Source of the DNA: Stromatinia cepivora | Lineage: Eukaryota > Ascomycota > Leotiomycetes > Helotiales > Sclerotiniaceae | Length of the DNA: 64,000 bases | Direction of reading: 5' to 3' | NCBI GenBank assembly: GCA_014898415.1 | Contig: RCTD01000015.1 | Location: forward strand, 248,001-312,000 | In this document: positions 49,263 to 60,168 of the stretch, piece by piece | Position numbering within the stretch: the stretch's first letter is position 1 | Layout: the number at the start of each line of letters is the position of its first letter | Position numbers and translations under genes: made by a program | The notes under the pieces: model-generated | Database searches by the model: none | What the model was told of the DNA's origin: nothing | The model's input: only the letters and a program-made list of their open reading frames with translations

Positions 49263-52170
49263 TGTAACGAACCCAACGAGCGTTTAGAGATCAACCTTAG
49301 AATTAAAAGCTATAGAGCTAAAGAGAGTATGCTATGAAGCTATATATATGATCGATTCGAAGCTTAGTACTGTACTAGCCTGATCAAACGCGATCATGTG
49401 TATCTCGTAATACTACCCCCCCCTTCTGAAGAGTTCGCCTTGAACTCATTTAAAATGAATGATTTAAGTACAAAATGATCATTAATCTTCTTTTGATAGA
49501 AATACTTGATATATGGATTGTATTACAATCAACGAATATATATTCATTATACCATATACTTCCTTCAAACGATTTTCAAAATATCGGTCATTGATCATTT
49601 CTCTTAGATCCTCATCATCGTTACTTTCAGATTTAGTAGTTAGTGTAATAATCGGAATAGGCTTTTATCGATCTCGGATTTCTTGATACAGATTTAACGG
49701 ATAGATTTGTATTTAATAGGAGATACTTTTATATTGTATATATTTATTTTATTTGTATAAGAAAATTCTTTCAAAAAAGGAAAATTCAGGTATTCGTATA
49801 TGGGATAGAATTAAAGTACAATTAGGTTTGTTTGATTAGGTATCAAAAAAGTTAAGGGTACCAATAATATTAAGGTTGTTAATATTTATTAAATCATGAT
49901 TCCAAGAATAAAATGGATTCTGTAATATATATAGGGCTTTAAACTTACTAAAATAAAATAATATAGGGAATCTATTTGTTATACGAGTAGTTAATTGTTA
50001 TATGATTTGAACAAAATCAGGATAAAAATAAAGAAAAGAAAATTGTTGAGAAAAACGATTTTTAAGAGTAATATTAAATTCATTACAAAAGATTAAGATC
50101 TTATTCGAATTGAATTAATTCTGATCTTTGGTTTTATAAAGAATTCTTTTGAATTTTGTAATATAAATATATAGAGAATCAATTCTTTGTTTAAAAATGA
50201 ATAGTTTGTTTTTGGCTTTTTGAATTTTATTCGAATTATTATAAATGTATATAAATTGATTTAGGATCATTGTATAATCTAAAGGAATATTTTAATCAAA
50301 AGAAGAAAGTTGAGATAGTATTATAGTTTGTATATAAGATTCAAGATTGAAATAAATATAATAAAATTGAGTTGTAGAATTGCCGATCGTAATATTATCT
50401 ATTTATAATTTCATTTAAATCGAAGGAAATCAAATATCGAATTTTTAAGAGTTACTATTGAACTTTTCAGAATCAGAAAAAAAGGGTTTTGGATAAAAAA
50501 AAGTATAAATAATAAAAATATATTCGAGAATTAGGGAGTATAGAAACGAGATTTTATTCTATTAATAAATCATTTTGCCGCGAAGTTTTATAATCGCGAG
50601 ATTTATTGAATTGTAATTTATAATTTAGAAATTAAAAGTAAGAAAAAAGATAACATCTTTGAATAGTATCAAAAAAATCTATATATAAATGAAAGTGTGA
50701 TGAACCCAACGAGCGTTTAGAGATCAACCTTAGAATTAAAAGCTATAAAGCTAAAGAGAATATACTACGAAACTATATATATAATTGGCTCGAAGCTTAA
50801 TACTGTACTAGCCCGATCAGACGCGATCATGTGTATCTCGTGACACTACCCCCCCTTCTGAAAAGTTCGCCTCGAACTCACTTAAAATAAATGACTTAAA
50901 TACAAAATGATCATTAATCGTCTTTTTCTTCTAAAAATGCCTAATACGAAACATACATCACAGTCAACGAATATACATCCACTATACCATATACCTCCTC
51001 CAAGCGATCTTCAAAATATCGGCTATTGATCATCTCTCCTAGATCCTTATCATTATCGCTTTCGGGTTTAATAATCAATATAATAACCAAAACAGACTTT
51101 TGTTGATCTCGGATTCCTTGATACGGATCTAGTAGACAGACTTATACCCAATAAAAGATACTTCTACATCATATATATTTATTTTACTTATACAAAAGAA
51201 TTCTTTTAAAAAAAGAAAATTTGGATATTTATACATAGAATAGAATCAAGATACAATTGGGTTTGTTCAATTGAGTATCAAAAGGGCTAAAGGTATTAAT
51301 AATATTAAGATTGTTAATGTTCATTAGATTATAATTCTGAGAATGGAATAGATTCTGCAATATATATAGGACTCTAAGCTTACTAAAATAGGATAATATA
51401 AAGAATCCATTTATTATACAAACAATTAATTGTTATATGATCTAAACAAAGTTGGGATAAGAACAAGGAAAAGAAAATTATTGAGAAAAACAATTTTTAA
51501 GAGTAGTATTGAGTTTATTACAAAAGATTGAGATTTTATTCGAATCAGGTCAATTCTGATTTTTGGTTTTGTAAAGAGTCCTTTCGAATTTTGTAATATA
51601 GGTATATAGAAAATCGATTCTTTATTTGAGAATGAATAATTTGTTTTTGGTTTTTTGAATTTTATTCGGATTATTGTAAACATATATAAATTGATTCAAA
51701 ATCGTTATATAATTTAAAGGAATGTTTTGATTAAAAGAAGAAAGCTAAAATAGTATCATAATTTATATATAAGATTCGAGATTGAGATAAATATAATAAA
51801 ATTGAATTGTAAAATCGTCGATCATAATACTATCTATTTATAGTTTCATTCAAATCGAAGGAAACTAAATATCGAACTTTTGAAAGCTACTATTGAACTT
51901 TTCAGGATCAAGGAAAAAAAATTTCGGATAAAAAGGAGTATGAATAATAGAAATGTATTCGAGAATTAGAAAATATAGAAACAAAATTTCATCTCACTAA
52001 TAAATCACTTTGTTATAAAGTTCTATAATCACAAGGTTTATCGAATCGTAATTTATAGCTTAAAAATTAAAGATAAGAAAAAAGATAATACTTTCGAATA
52101 ATATCAAAAAGATCTATATACAAACGAAAAAACAAAAACAATATACTTAAATAAAAGTAAACGGAATATA

Positions 52171-55100
52171 TATTGGAAATGAGGCCATCATAGGATTAGA
52201 ATTGAGGTCACAAGACCATAATAATGTATAGACCATATTTGGGGATAATTTCAATTCTATTTTTATTAGAATTATAGATCTTTAGTTTAATTTATATAAT
52301 CAATAATACTATTATTTTTTGTATCAAAAGTTAATAGATTATAAGATTCGATTGTATAATAATGATTAGAAAGCAAAGCAAATCGAGAAAAGATTAGTAT
52401 AGTTAGTAGGGGTGAAATAGAATGAAAATCAGAGTTTTTATATAATATTATTGAAATAGAATTGAAATATAATAATATAGTTTATAATTTATAATATTAT
52501 AGATCAAAGTGGAGAGTAGTCTGTATAATGCTGATATAGAATTATAATAGAGGTGAAGAGCAAATTCGTATAGTTACAAGAAAATATATTATAATATAAT
52601 TTTATGAATTCTTTTATTGTTTTATTTTTATATTTCTTTATTATTTTGAATTTATTTGCTATATATCCTTTTTAAAATCGTTTTAAAAATCTGAAGATTA
52701 TTTTTGATATTTATTAAATAGTAAGAAACCTTTACAATATCGGAATCAAATAATCCTTTGAAGTTTGATTAAAATAATTATAAGTGATGGTTTAAATAAA
52801 TAAAGATATAATTGAAAGAGAAAGGATGGTTTTATATAATTGATTAAATATTAAACGAATATGTGTAGATTATAGGATCCAATATAGTATTTATCTATGA
52901 GATTAATGGTTATATATGTTATAATATCGAGTTGAAATCGGAATACTTAAAGGATGAAGTGAATATATTATTATATATTTGTATAATATTTAATAATGAT
53001 GATAAAATCTTTATCAATGAATATTTAATAGTATATATATTCTGAAGATATTTTAAATCAAAATATACCAGAGTTAATGTAATTATAGCTAATATATATA
53101 TAATGATGATCCAGAACTTCAAATTCCAATCCAATATTCATTCCGATATAATCATTATCGAAGTTTGGAATAAATTGAAAGAGTATAGAAGGAAATTAGG
53201 AATTGTAAATGAAAGTTGTTGATTAATATATTAAAATATTGTTCTATTTTTGATTTTAATATATAATTTTTTAATCGATTATCAAGAAGTAATGAATATA
53301 TTGGATATTCAAATCAGTTTTAATATCGATGATAAGATTAAGTATTTACAAATTAAAAAACTTTGTTTTAAGAATGGATTAAAGTTAATACAAATTGCGA
53401 AAGGATCTAGATACATTTTTCGACATTAAAAATCAGATTTCGAAATTCCAAATAATATTTGCGATTTGTATCAAAAAGAAGATTATTATATATGAAATTG
53501 TCTGTATTTAATACGAATTAGTAAACTTCTTTATAATTATTTTCATTATCAAAAGAAAAGGGGATTATCGAATCCAAAGAAGATTTATTTCAATAAAAAA
53601 GATTAAGTATATTTTGTTAATAATATCTTTAAATCAGATTCCGATATTAAAGATATAATAAAGGAAGATTGTAATTTGATAAAGGAAATCATTAATAAGG
53701 CTTCCCTTAACAAATAGTATACTGATATAGACGTTTCTTTATATATATCTGATTAACCTTTATTATTCAGATTAATAGAATTTATTGCTAAACGAAAAAT
53801 AAAGGTTAATAAAGGAATAATATATTATCACTATTGAGGTTTAATGGATATAATATACAAAAATGATTCTAAGATACTATTTTCAAATATATTATATATA
53901 TTAGGACTAGGAGTAAACTTATTGTTAGGAAAAAGGATCTACGAAATAGGATTGCAAAGGGAATTCAATTTTCATTATATATATTTTAAAAAGGATAATA
54001 AAAAAATTATTTATATTAGAATACAAAATAGAATATATATGGTTTTATATATAACCAAAGAATATAAAAATATAGTTTTCTATTCTAATATATATCAAAA
54101 TAATCAAAAAAAAGGCTTCTCTTCAAAGATAATCAATAGTACTAAAGATATCAATAATAAATTAATATTCAAAAAGAAAAAAAGATACTTATTATAATAT
54201 CAAAGATTCAACTATCTAGGTTTAAATAAGATCAAGAATCTATATAAGATATTCAATATAATCAAATTGATAAAGATCCTAATTGAATTAGATATCTATA
54301 AAGTATATATATTCATCAAAATAATCAATTATATTCCGAAGCAATTGAGTTTATACAAATTAAAGAGACTCGAATTTATATATTTCGATATTATAAGATT
54401 ATTCCCAAAATCGATTCGAAGGAATTGTTATTTCATATTGATTATTAATAATTATATAAAAATAAATTGAATTATATTATTTAAACAAAAAAACAATACA
54501 ATTCAAATATTGAAAATTTGGAAAAAGGAAATAGAATTAATTATTGAAGAAAAGATTATTATAATCAGGATTGATAATATATTAGAACTTTTATAAGCTA
54601 TTTGTAAATAATTATCAAGTATACAATCCGAAATTATAATAATTTCCTTTTTATATCAAAATGGATTTGTAGAATAGAATATAAGGATTGTAAAGGCAGA
54701 TATGAAAGTAATATTAAAAGAAACTGGATTATTATTAGAATTTTGGAATAAAATTGTAAAGTATAATATTTATATCAGGAATCGTATTAATATTGATTCT
54801 GATATAAATGGAATAAATCGATTCTTTATAGAAATTTTTACAGATATAATATCAAATATAAAAATATACAAAATTTAGGGGAACAAATATTACACTTATA
54901 TCAATCCCAAGATTATTCTGAAAAAGCAAAAATATAACAAATTGCAGGATACTTCAAGAATCGATATATTCTTAAGATATTTAAAAGTTACAAACAAATA
55001 TATCAAAATATATTCTTCAAAATTAGATTATACATTTCGATTAAACAAAATAATTATAAATAAATCTTATTAAGAAAAAGATTTGGATCTTAAATTAAAA

Positions 55101-57650
55101 AATTGTAAATCAGGCCTACAAAAAACAAAGAATATAAAGTTAAATCGAAAACCTTATAATAGATCGACAATAAACAAAACACTTTCTTTATTCTCAATAT
55201 TAAATGCAATACCTATATCACCTTTATTCTAAATATTCTCTCCAGTAGATATTATACCGAATTCAATAATTATACTAAACACTCTAATTGTCGAATTAAA
55301 ACCAAGTAAATTAGATACATCAATATCAATATACAATGAAAATGAAGATAATAATATCCAAAAAACAAATCAAGAATCTTTTTCCAAAAATACTTCAAAT
55401 ATCGAATCCATTATTTCAGAGAATCCAGCCCAAAAATCAACTTTTGCAAATTCTAAATCTATATCAAAAATAAAATTTAAGATTATTTTAAATTTTGTTG
55501 ACAAATTTATTTCAATAAAATCAAAAAACGAAATAAATCCATAATCATTTGAAATCGAACAAAAGGATGAAATAAATCTTAAAGATAAATCCTCAAAATA
55601 TTTAATACGAAAACAGAAAAAAAATATAAAACAAGATCCTAAAGAAGAATAAAAAAACAAGATTATAAAAATATTAATTGCAATATCTATATAAACCAAA
55701 ACTCAAGAAAATATAAAATATATTATAATTATAATCCCAATTATTTATAAAATAGATCTTTATATCAAAAATAAAATTGTTTTAGATTTCATGATTTTGT
55801 TGATAAATATAAATAATATAAAAAGTATAGTATATTCAGCTGAAGAAATTCTAGGAATCAAAATATCAAGAATTTATAAGGAAACAATATCAGATCGAAA
55901 ACACTCTGAAAAATAGAAGAAAGTTATCCAAAAGGAAATCATATCTTTGATTCAAAATAATACTTGGAAAGAATATATATTCCCTAAAAAAAGTAATCTG
56001 ATTTCAACGAAATGGATATTTATAATTAAGATTAAGGATAACAAAATAGAATAATTCAAGATAAGATTAATAATTCAAAGATTCAATCAAATATTAGGAA
56101 AAGATTATAATGAAATGTTTGTATCAATAATGAAACTAAATACACTTAGACTATTCCTAATTATCATCGCAAAAGAAGATTTGGAATATTTATATTTCGA
56201 TATCAAAAATGCCTTTATCAAATCATATTTAAAGAAAAAGATCTACCTTGAATTATCCCAAAATATCAAAATCAAAAAGGGATATATACTACAAGTTTTA
56301 CAAAGTTTATATGGGTTAAAGCAAATTAAAAGGGATTGGAATTTATTATTAAAGAAAAAGCTTTTAAGTATAGATTTTATACAAAGTTTAGTAGATTTAT
56401 ATTTGTATATATTCAAAGACTGTAATATAATATTACTAGTATATATCGATGATATCGTTATTGCATCATATATATCATTACAAATCATTTGATTCGATAA
56501 AAAGTTATCGATTTGTTTTAACATTAAGAATCTAAAGGAGATTAATAAGATTCTAAATATTAAAATCATTCGCAATAGAAAAGTATATATATTAATTATA
56601 AATCAAAAAGAATATCTCAATATTATATTAACCAAATACAATATTATATATAAACAATATCAAATTAAGAAATTGTCAATAATAGATTATACTCATCTTC
56701 GATCAGCAATCAATAATAATGAATTAATAGATATAAACGAATATCAATAATAAATAAAAAATATAATTCATTCAATAATATACACCCGATCAGATATAGC
56801 ATTCTCAATTAAAAGACTTTCACAATTTATAGCAAAACCAGTAAAATATTATACTATAACTTTAAAGAATCTAATACGATATCTATAATCAACAATTAAA
56901 CAAAAGTTATAATTCGGATCAAAAGAAGTATAATCTGATATTTACAAAGAATACAATATGCTTGATAATACAATAAAGGTATATATAAATATAGATTGAA
57001 TTAATAATAAATATAACTGGAAAAGTGTTTCAAAGAGAGTTGTGATATTCTATAAAGGCTTTATATCGTAGGCTAGCAAAAAACAAATGTTTATGATTAC
57101 CTTTAATACAAAATCAGAATATATTGCAATAGTAATATTCACCAAATAAGGGAGATAGATTGTATAAATGCTCAAAGATCTATTCAGATCAAATTATATT
57201 AGAAAGAACAGAAATATGGTTTAGATACTTGATAATAATTAAGACGCTTTAGCTTTAACCAAGAACCCATATTTATATAAACGATCCAAATATATAGATA
57301 TCAATTATCATTTCATTAAAGATTTGACAGAAAAAGAGAAAATCGCTATTAGTTATATTAATATATATGATATAATTATCAATAGAATGACAAAGCCTTG
57401 TACAAAGATTGCTTTCGAAAGGTTCAAGAAAATGTTAGGATTAGTAGTCTAGAAGGATCGAATAGAATATCCTCAATAAAGGAATATTGGAAATGAGGTT
57501 ATTATAGAATTAGAATTGAGATTACAAGACTACAATGATACACAGACCATATTTGGGGATAACCTCAATTCTACTCCTATTAGAATTATAGATCCTTAGT
57601 TCAACCTACATAGTCAACAATACTACTACTTCCTGCACCAAAAGTTAATA
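52171..57650 (+). mobile_element. Copia D, full length (5480 bp)
   Basis: 166-bp LTRs at 52171-52336 and 57485-57650 lie between copies of atata (52166-52170 and 57651-57655). Same family as A-C. A primer-site-like sequence follows the 5' LTR and an AATAAAGGAA purine tract precedes the 3' LTR. It is inserted near the right end of E3. Confidence 0.92.
52840..57470 (+). pseudogene. Gag-pol remnant of Copia D
   Basis: Gag about 52920-53220; protease/pre-integrase 53844-54197 (FSNILYILGLGVNLLLGKRI); integrase 54330-54870 with the LLLEFWNKIV and INPKIIPK motifs beyond; reverse transcriptase 56115-56492, the best preserved of the four copies (EYLYFDIKNAFIKSYLKKKI, LQSLYGLKQIKRDWN, YIDDIVIA with the YIDD codons at 56442-56453); RNase H about 57225-57460. 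Stops elsewhere, for example in integrase and between domains, make it non-functional. Confidence 0.85.
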
Positions 57651-58172
57651 ATATATATAAATATATACAGATATTATTCCATTTTTTATCTGAAAAAGCT
57701 TTTAATAATATAACAAACTCAATAAGTATTTAAAGATCAATCTTAGAATTAAAAGTTATAAAGTTAAAAAAAGTGTACTACAAAGCTATATATATGATCA
57801 GCTCGAAGCTTAATACTGTACTAGCCCGATCGGACGCGATCACGTGTATCTCGTGACAGAAAGAGTAAAAACGATATACTTAAACAAAAGCAAACGGAAT
57901 ATATATAAATATATATAGATATTATTTCATTTTTTATTTGGAAAAACTTTTAATAATATAACAAACCTAATAAGCGTTTAAAGATCAATCTTAGAATTAA
58001 AAGTTATAGAGTTAAAGAGAGTATACTACGAAGCTATATATATGATCGGCTCGAAGCTTAGTACCGTACTAGCCCGATCGGACGCGATCACGTGTATCTC
58101 GTAACACTTAAAGCGGTGTGATTTTTTGAGGTGGCCGAAAAGAGAGGTGGCCAAAAAATGAGGTAGTTGACT

Positions 58173-58656
58173 TAAATGAATGCTCTAATTCTTTTTTTTT
58201 AATATAAATAATACTTTCTTTTTATAATATAATAATCAAGAATGAATAATATAATATACTATAATAATACTATGTAATTAGTATCACCGGAGTGATACCA
58301 ATAATAATGTTGTACTGAACGATTGTGCAATCTATTTATGAATCAGGGAGTCAGAACATATAAGACTTCATAACCGAGCATCTTCCAAGGTGATTTTGTA
58401 GTTCCAACATTGACCTACATCCAGTGACTCAGGGGGCCAAATAAAGGCATACCTAAAGATTTCACCGCAAATCATGAAATATAATATTCTGAATAATAGT
58501 AGCCAAAAATTTCTTCTCATAGACTGCTGTGTGGCTTCCTGCGAAGGGTATTGTTACAAAATAATCACACAATTCAGACCACTGATAATTCGCTAACCTA
58601 TTGAATCCTGTCTTAAACGATCACTGAAAACTCTTTTCTGGAATGTATACAATCGG
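58173..58656. other. Right border spacer
   Basis: Moderately AT-rich DNA outside P0 with no gene. It holds a short hairpin, GTATCAC-cgga-GTGATAC, at 58281-58298. Confidence 0.5.
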
Positions 58657-59226
58657 TTAATTAATACTTCTTCTATTCTTCCTCAATGGGCTCTTCCTCG
58701 TTGGTCCTTTATTCGGTAGCGTAGCTGCGTTCTGCGCAGTAGCTGTGTTAGATATAGTGGCTATACTCGACGAAGTAGCTTTATTTGATGTGGTAGCTGT
58801 GTTCGGTGCAGTAAATCCGGTATCCGCAGTCTGTCCTTCTTGACGAGCTGCTCTCTTTAAACCCCCGAAATTGTGTTCGTCTTCTCCATGAGCCTTGAGT
58901 GGAAATTAAATTGGATCGTCCTTTACGGAGAACGAACGGGGGATTTCCAGGCGATAGTTAGAACGGTGTAGCCGCTCATGCCATCTTTGAGGTGATGTTA
59001 CAAGTGCTACTGGATATAGTCTCAATATTACCCTTTGGAATTTCCCCCCGAGCTCCCAGAGATATCGCGCAAAACCATCAGTATTCCAAAAATGAGCAGC
59101 CGAGGGTAGAAAATTGAAAGCCAGTTCAGGAGCAATCACAATTTGTGATGCTAGGATACGTGCAACCAAAAATTGAGGCGCGTCATGGGTCCAATCATAA
59201 AAATTATCCCAAGTATTGGAAAAGAA
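58657..59226 (-). pseudogene. Gene fragment of unknown function with one in-frame stop
   Basis: One frame runs from a possible splice acceptor (caaatag, exon start 59226) to TAA at 58657-58659, about 190 codons, broken only by TAA at 58906-58908. The part before the stop looks globular (WDNFYDWTHDAPQFLVARIL, LPSAAHFWNTDGFARYLWEL). The part after it is a hydrophilic tail with Thr/Ala/Asn repeats (TAPNTATTSNKATSSS, SNTATAQNAATLPNK) and a basic end (RKSPLRKNRRS). The stop is explained by one C-to-T change in a CAA codon. Upstream exons to the right could not be placed. No family is recognised. Confidence 0.5.
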
Positions 59227-59711
59227 CTATTTGAGATAGATATCTGTGAACCATGTGTTCATTGGCATCTGGGACTGTATTCCTGGGATATTTGAAGAGA
59301 TATCTGAAAAGATATATAGAAAGACATATGGAGAGCAGAGCATACAGAAGCCTTCCCGAAAACTGTCCTGGAATCTCTCGTCTTGACGTAGTCAAAGTTT
59401 CGTGTAAACTTTTACTAAAGACCGGTCTGTCTCAAATATTTCCATTTATACTCCATATCTTTCTGCTTTTTAATGTGTATTTACATTTCTGTGCTTCATT
59501 TCCCGATATTCGAGGTTCCTGATCTCAACATCATCCAACCAATCATCTTCCCGTACCCAATTTCTGAAAAGATTCTTCCTGGCTCTTCTAACACCACCAC
59601 TTCACGCCATATCGAATGCTAGAAACTCGTCTAATAATATATACCTGAAAGAAAACTAAAATCATCATAGGATCTATGATCAAAGAATGTCAATCTTTAT
59701 ATCGATATTCG
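59227..59711. other. Unassigned region, possible upstream exons
   Basis: Short ORFs on both strands (for example 59253-59522 plus and 59204-59395 minus) overlap without recognisable motifs. 5' exons of the preceding fragment may lie here, but no splice pattern is convincing. Confidence 0.4.
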
Positions 59712-59954
59712 TCAATGGTGATGTATCGGATTATTGAATATATATTGTTGCTGTGGGTGTATTGCATAAGGATTCGTACGGTATTGGAGATGAATATGAA
59801 GTAAGTTATCGTCATCTTCTTTCGCGACTTTTACAACATGTGCAGACTCACTCTTTCCCACTTGCGGACTTGGAGTGGGAGGTTTGAACTTCATGAGAAT
59901 GTTTGATGGATGCTCTCTTCCAGTAATTAATGTATATTGTGCTTCAATGTTCAT
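59712..59954 (-). CDS. Small hypothetical protein, 80 residues
   Basis: ATG at 59954, stop at 59712. The product is hydrophilic with a Pro-rich middle (MKFKPPTPSPQVGKSES) and a His/Gln/Asn-rich end (AIHPQQQYIFNNPIHHH). No signal peptide or membrane helix. Composition is similar to nearby coding DNA, and it lies about 215 bp beyond the 3' end of SDA1. It may be a real small gene or the last exon of a longer one. No family is recognised. Confidence 0.35.
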   Translation of the reverse strand: MNIEAQYTLITGREHPSNILMKFKPPTPSPQVGKSESAHVVKVAKEDDDNLLHIHLQYRTNPYAIHPQQQYIFNNPIHHH

Positions 59955-60168
59955 GTCAACTTTGACAGAAAGGGGACTTGCTCTGCTGACAATGAATACT
60001 TATGTTTTTATACTTTTCGCATTATACTCAGATTAAATATTTATTAGTCCCGATTATGGAGATAGAAGATTGAGAGTTCATCTTCAAGTCATTGGCTCAG
60101 TTCACATAACCGTAGGTAGGAAAACTGCATGAAATTGCTTTCGATTATTTAGTATTAAGACCAATGAA

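Larger units (their letters stand above)
50696..57858 (-). mobile_element. E3: Gag-only LTR element inside E2, interrupted by Copia D
   Basis: 150-bp LTRs at 50696-50845 and 57709-57858 lie between copies of gaaag (50691-50695 and 57859-57863). It is the same family as the host element E2, so E3 landed in its own relative. A minus-strand Gag piece is visible at 51426-51683. The E2 sequence aaatgaaag resumes as agtaaaaacgatatac after 57863, matching uninterrupted E1. Confidence 0.85.
49263..58106 (-). mobile_element. E2: Gag-only LTR element, interrupted by E3
   Basis: 150-bp LTRs at 49263-49412 and 57957-58106 lie between copies of cttaa (49258-49262 and 58107-58111). The inside (49413-50695 plus 57864-57956) is colinear with E1. 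On the minus strand the GGGGGGG-containing tract next to the left LTR is the likely polypurine tract. The gag frame carries many stops. Confidence 0.85.
14767..58170. mobile_element. P0: outermost DNA transposon, shell of the 43-kb nest
   Basis: Left end AGTCTAGTACCCCACTTTCC followed by GGCCACC. The right end read inward is AGTCAACTACCTCATTTTTT followed by GGCCACC. The two ends match imperfectly over about 50 bp, including a second GGCCACCTC-like block and a TCAAAAAA run. A TA lies outside both ends (14765-14766, 58171-58172), the usual target of Tc1/mariner-pogo elements. Removing the nested insertions leaves about 2.4 kb of extremely AT-rich sequence: 14767-15258, 44769-45537, 48215-49262 and 58112-58170. 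No open transposase frame survives, so the superfamily rests on termini and target only. A segment of about 0.5 kb occurs twice in the remainder (around 45013-45537 and 48233-48770). Confidence 0.7.

Noticed and set aside
14767..58170. Extreme AT content suggested mitochondrial DNA or a centromere
   Set aside because: LTRs, target duplications, copia and pogo domains and a C-to-T/G-to-A decay pattern explain the sequence. No mitochondrial genes or centromere-type satellite arrays are seen.
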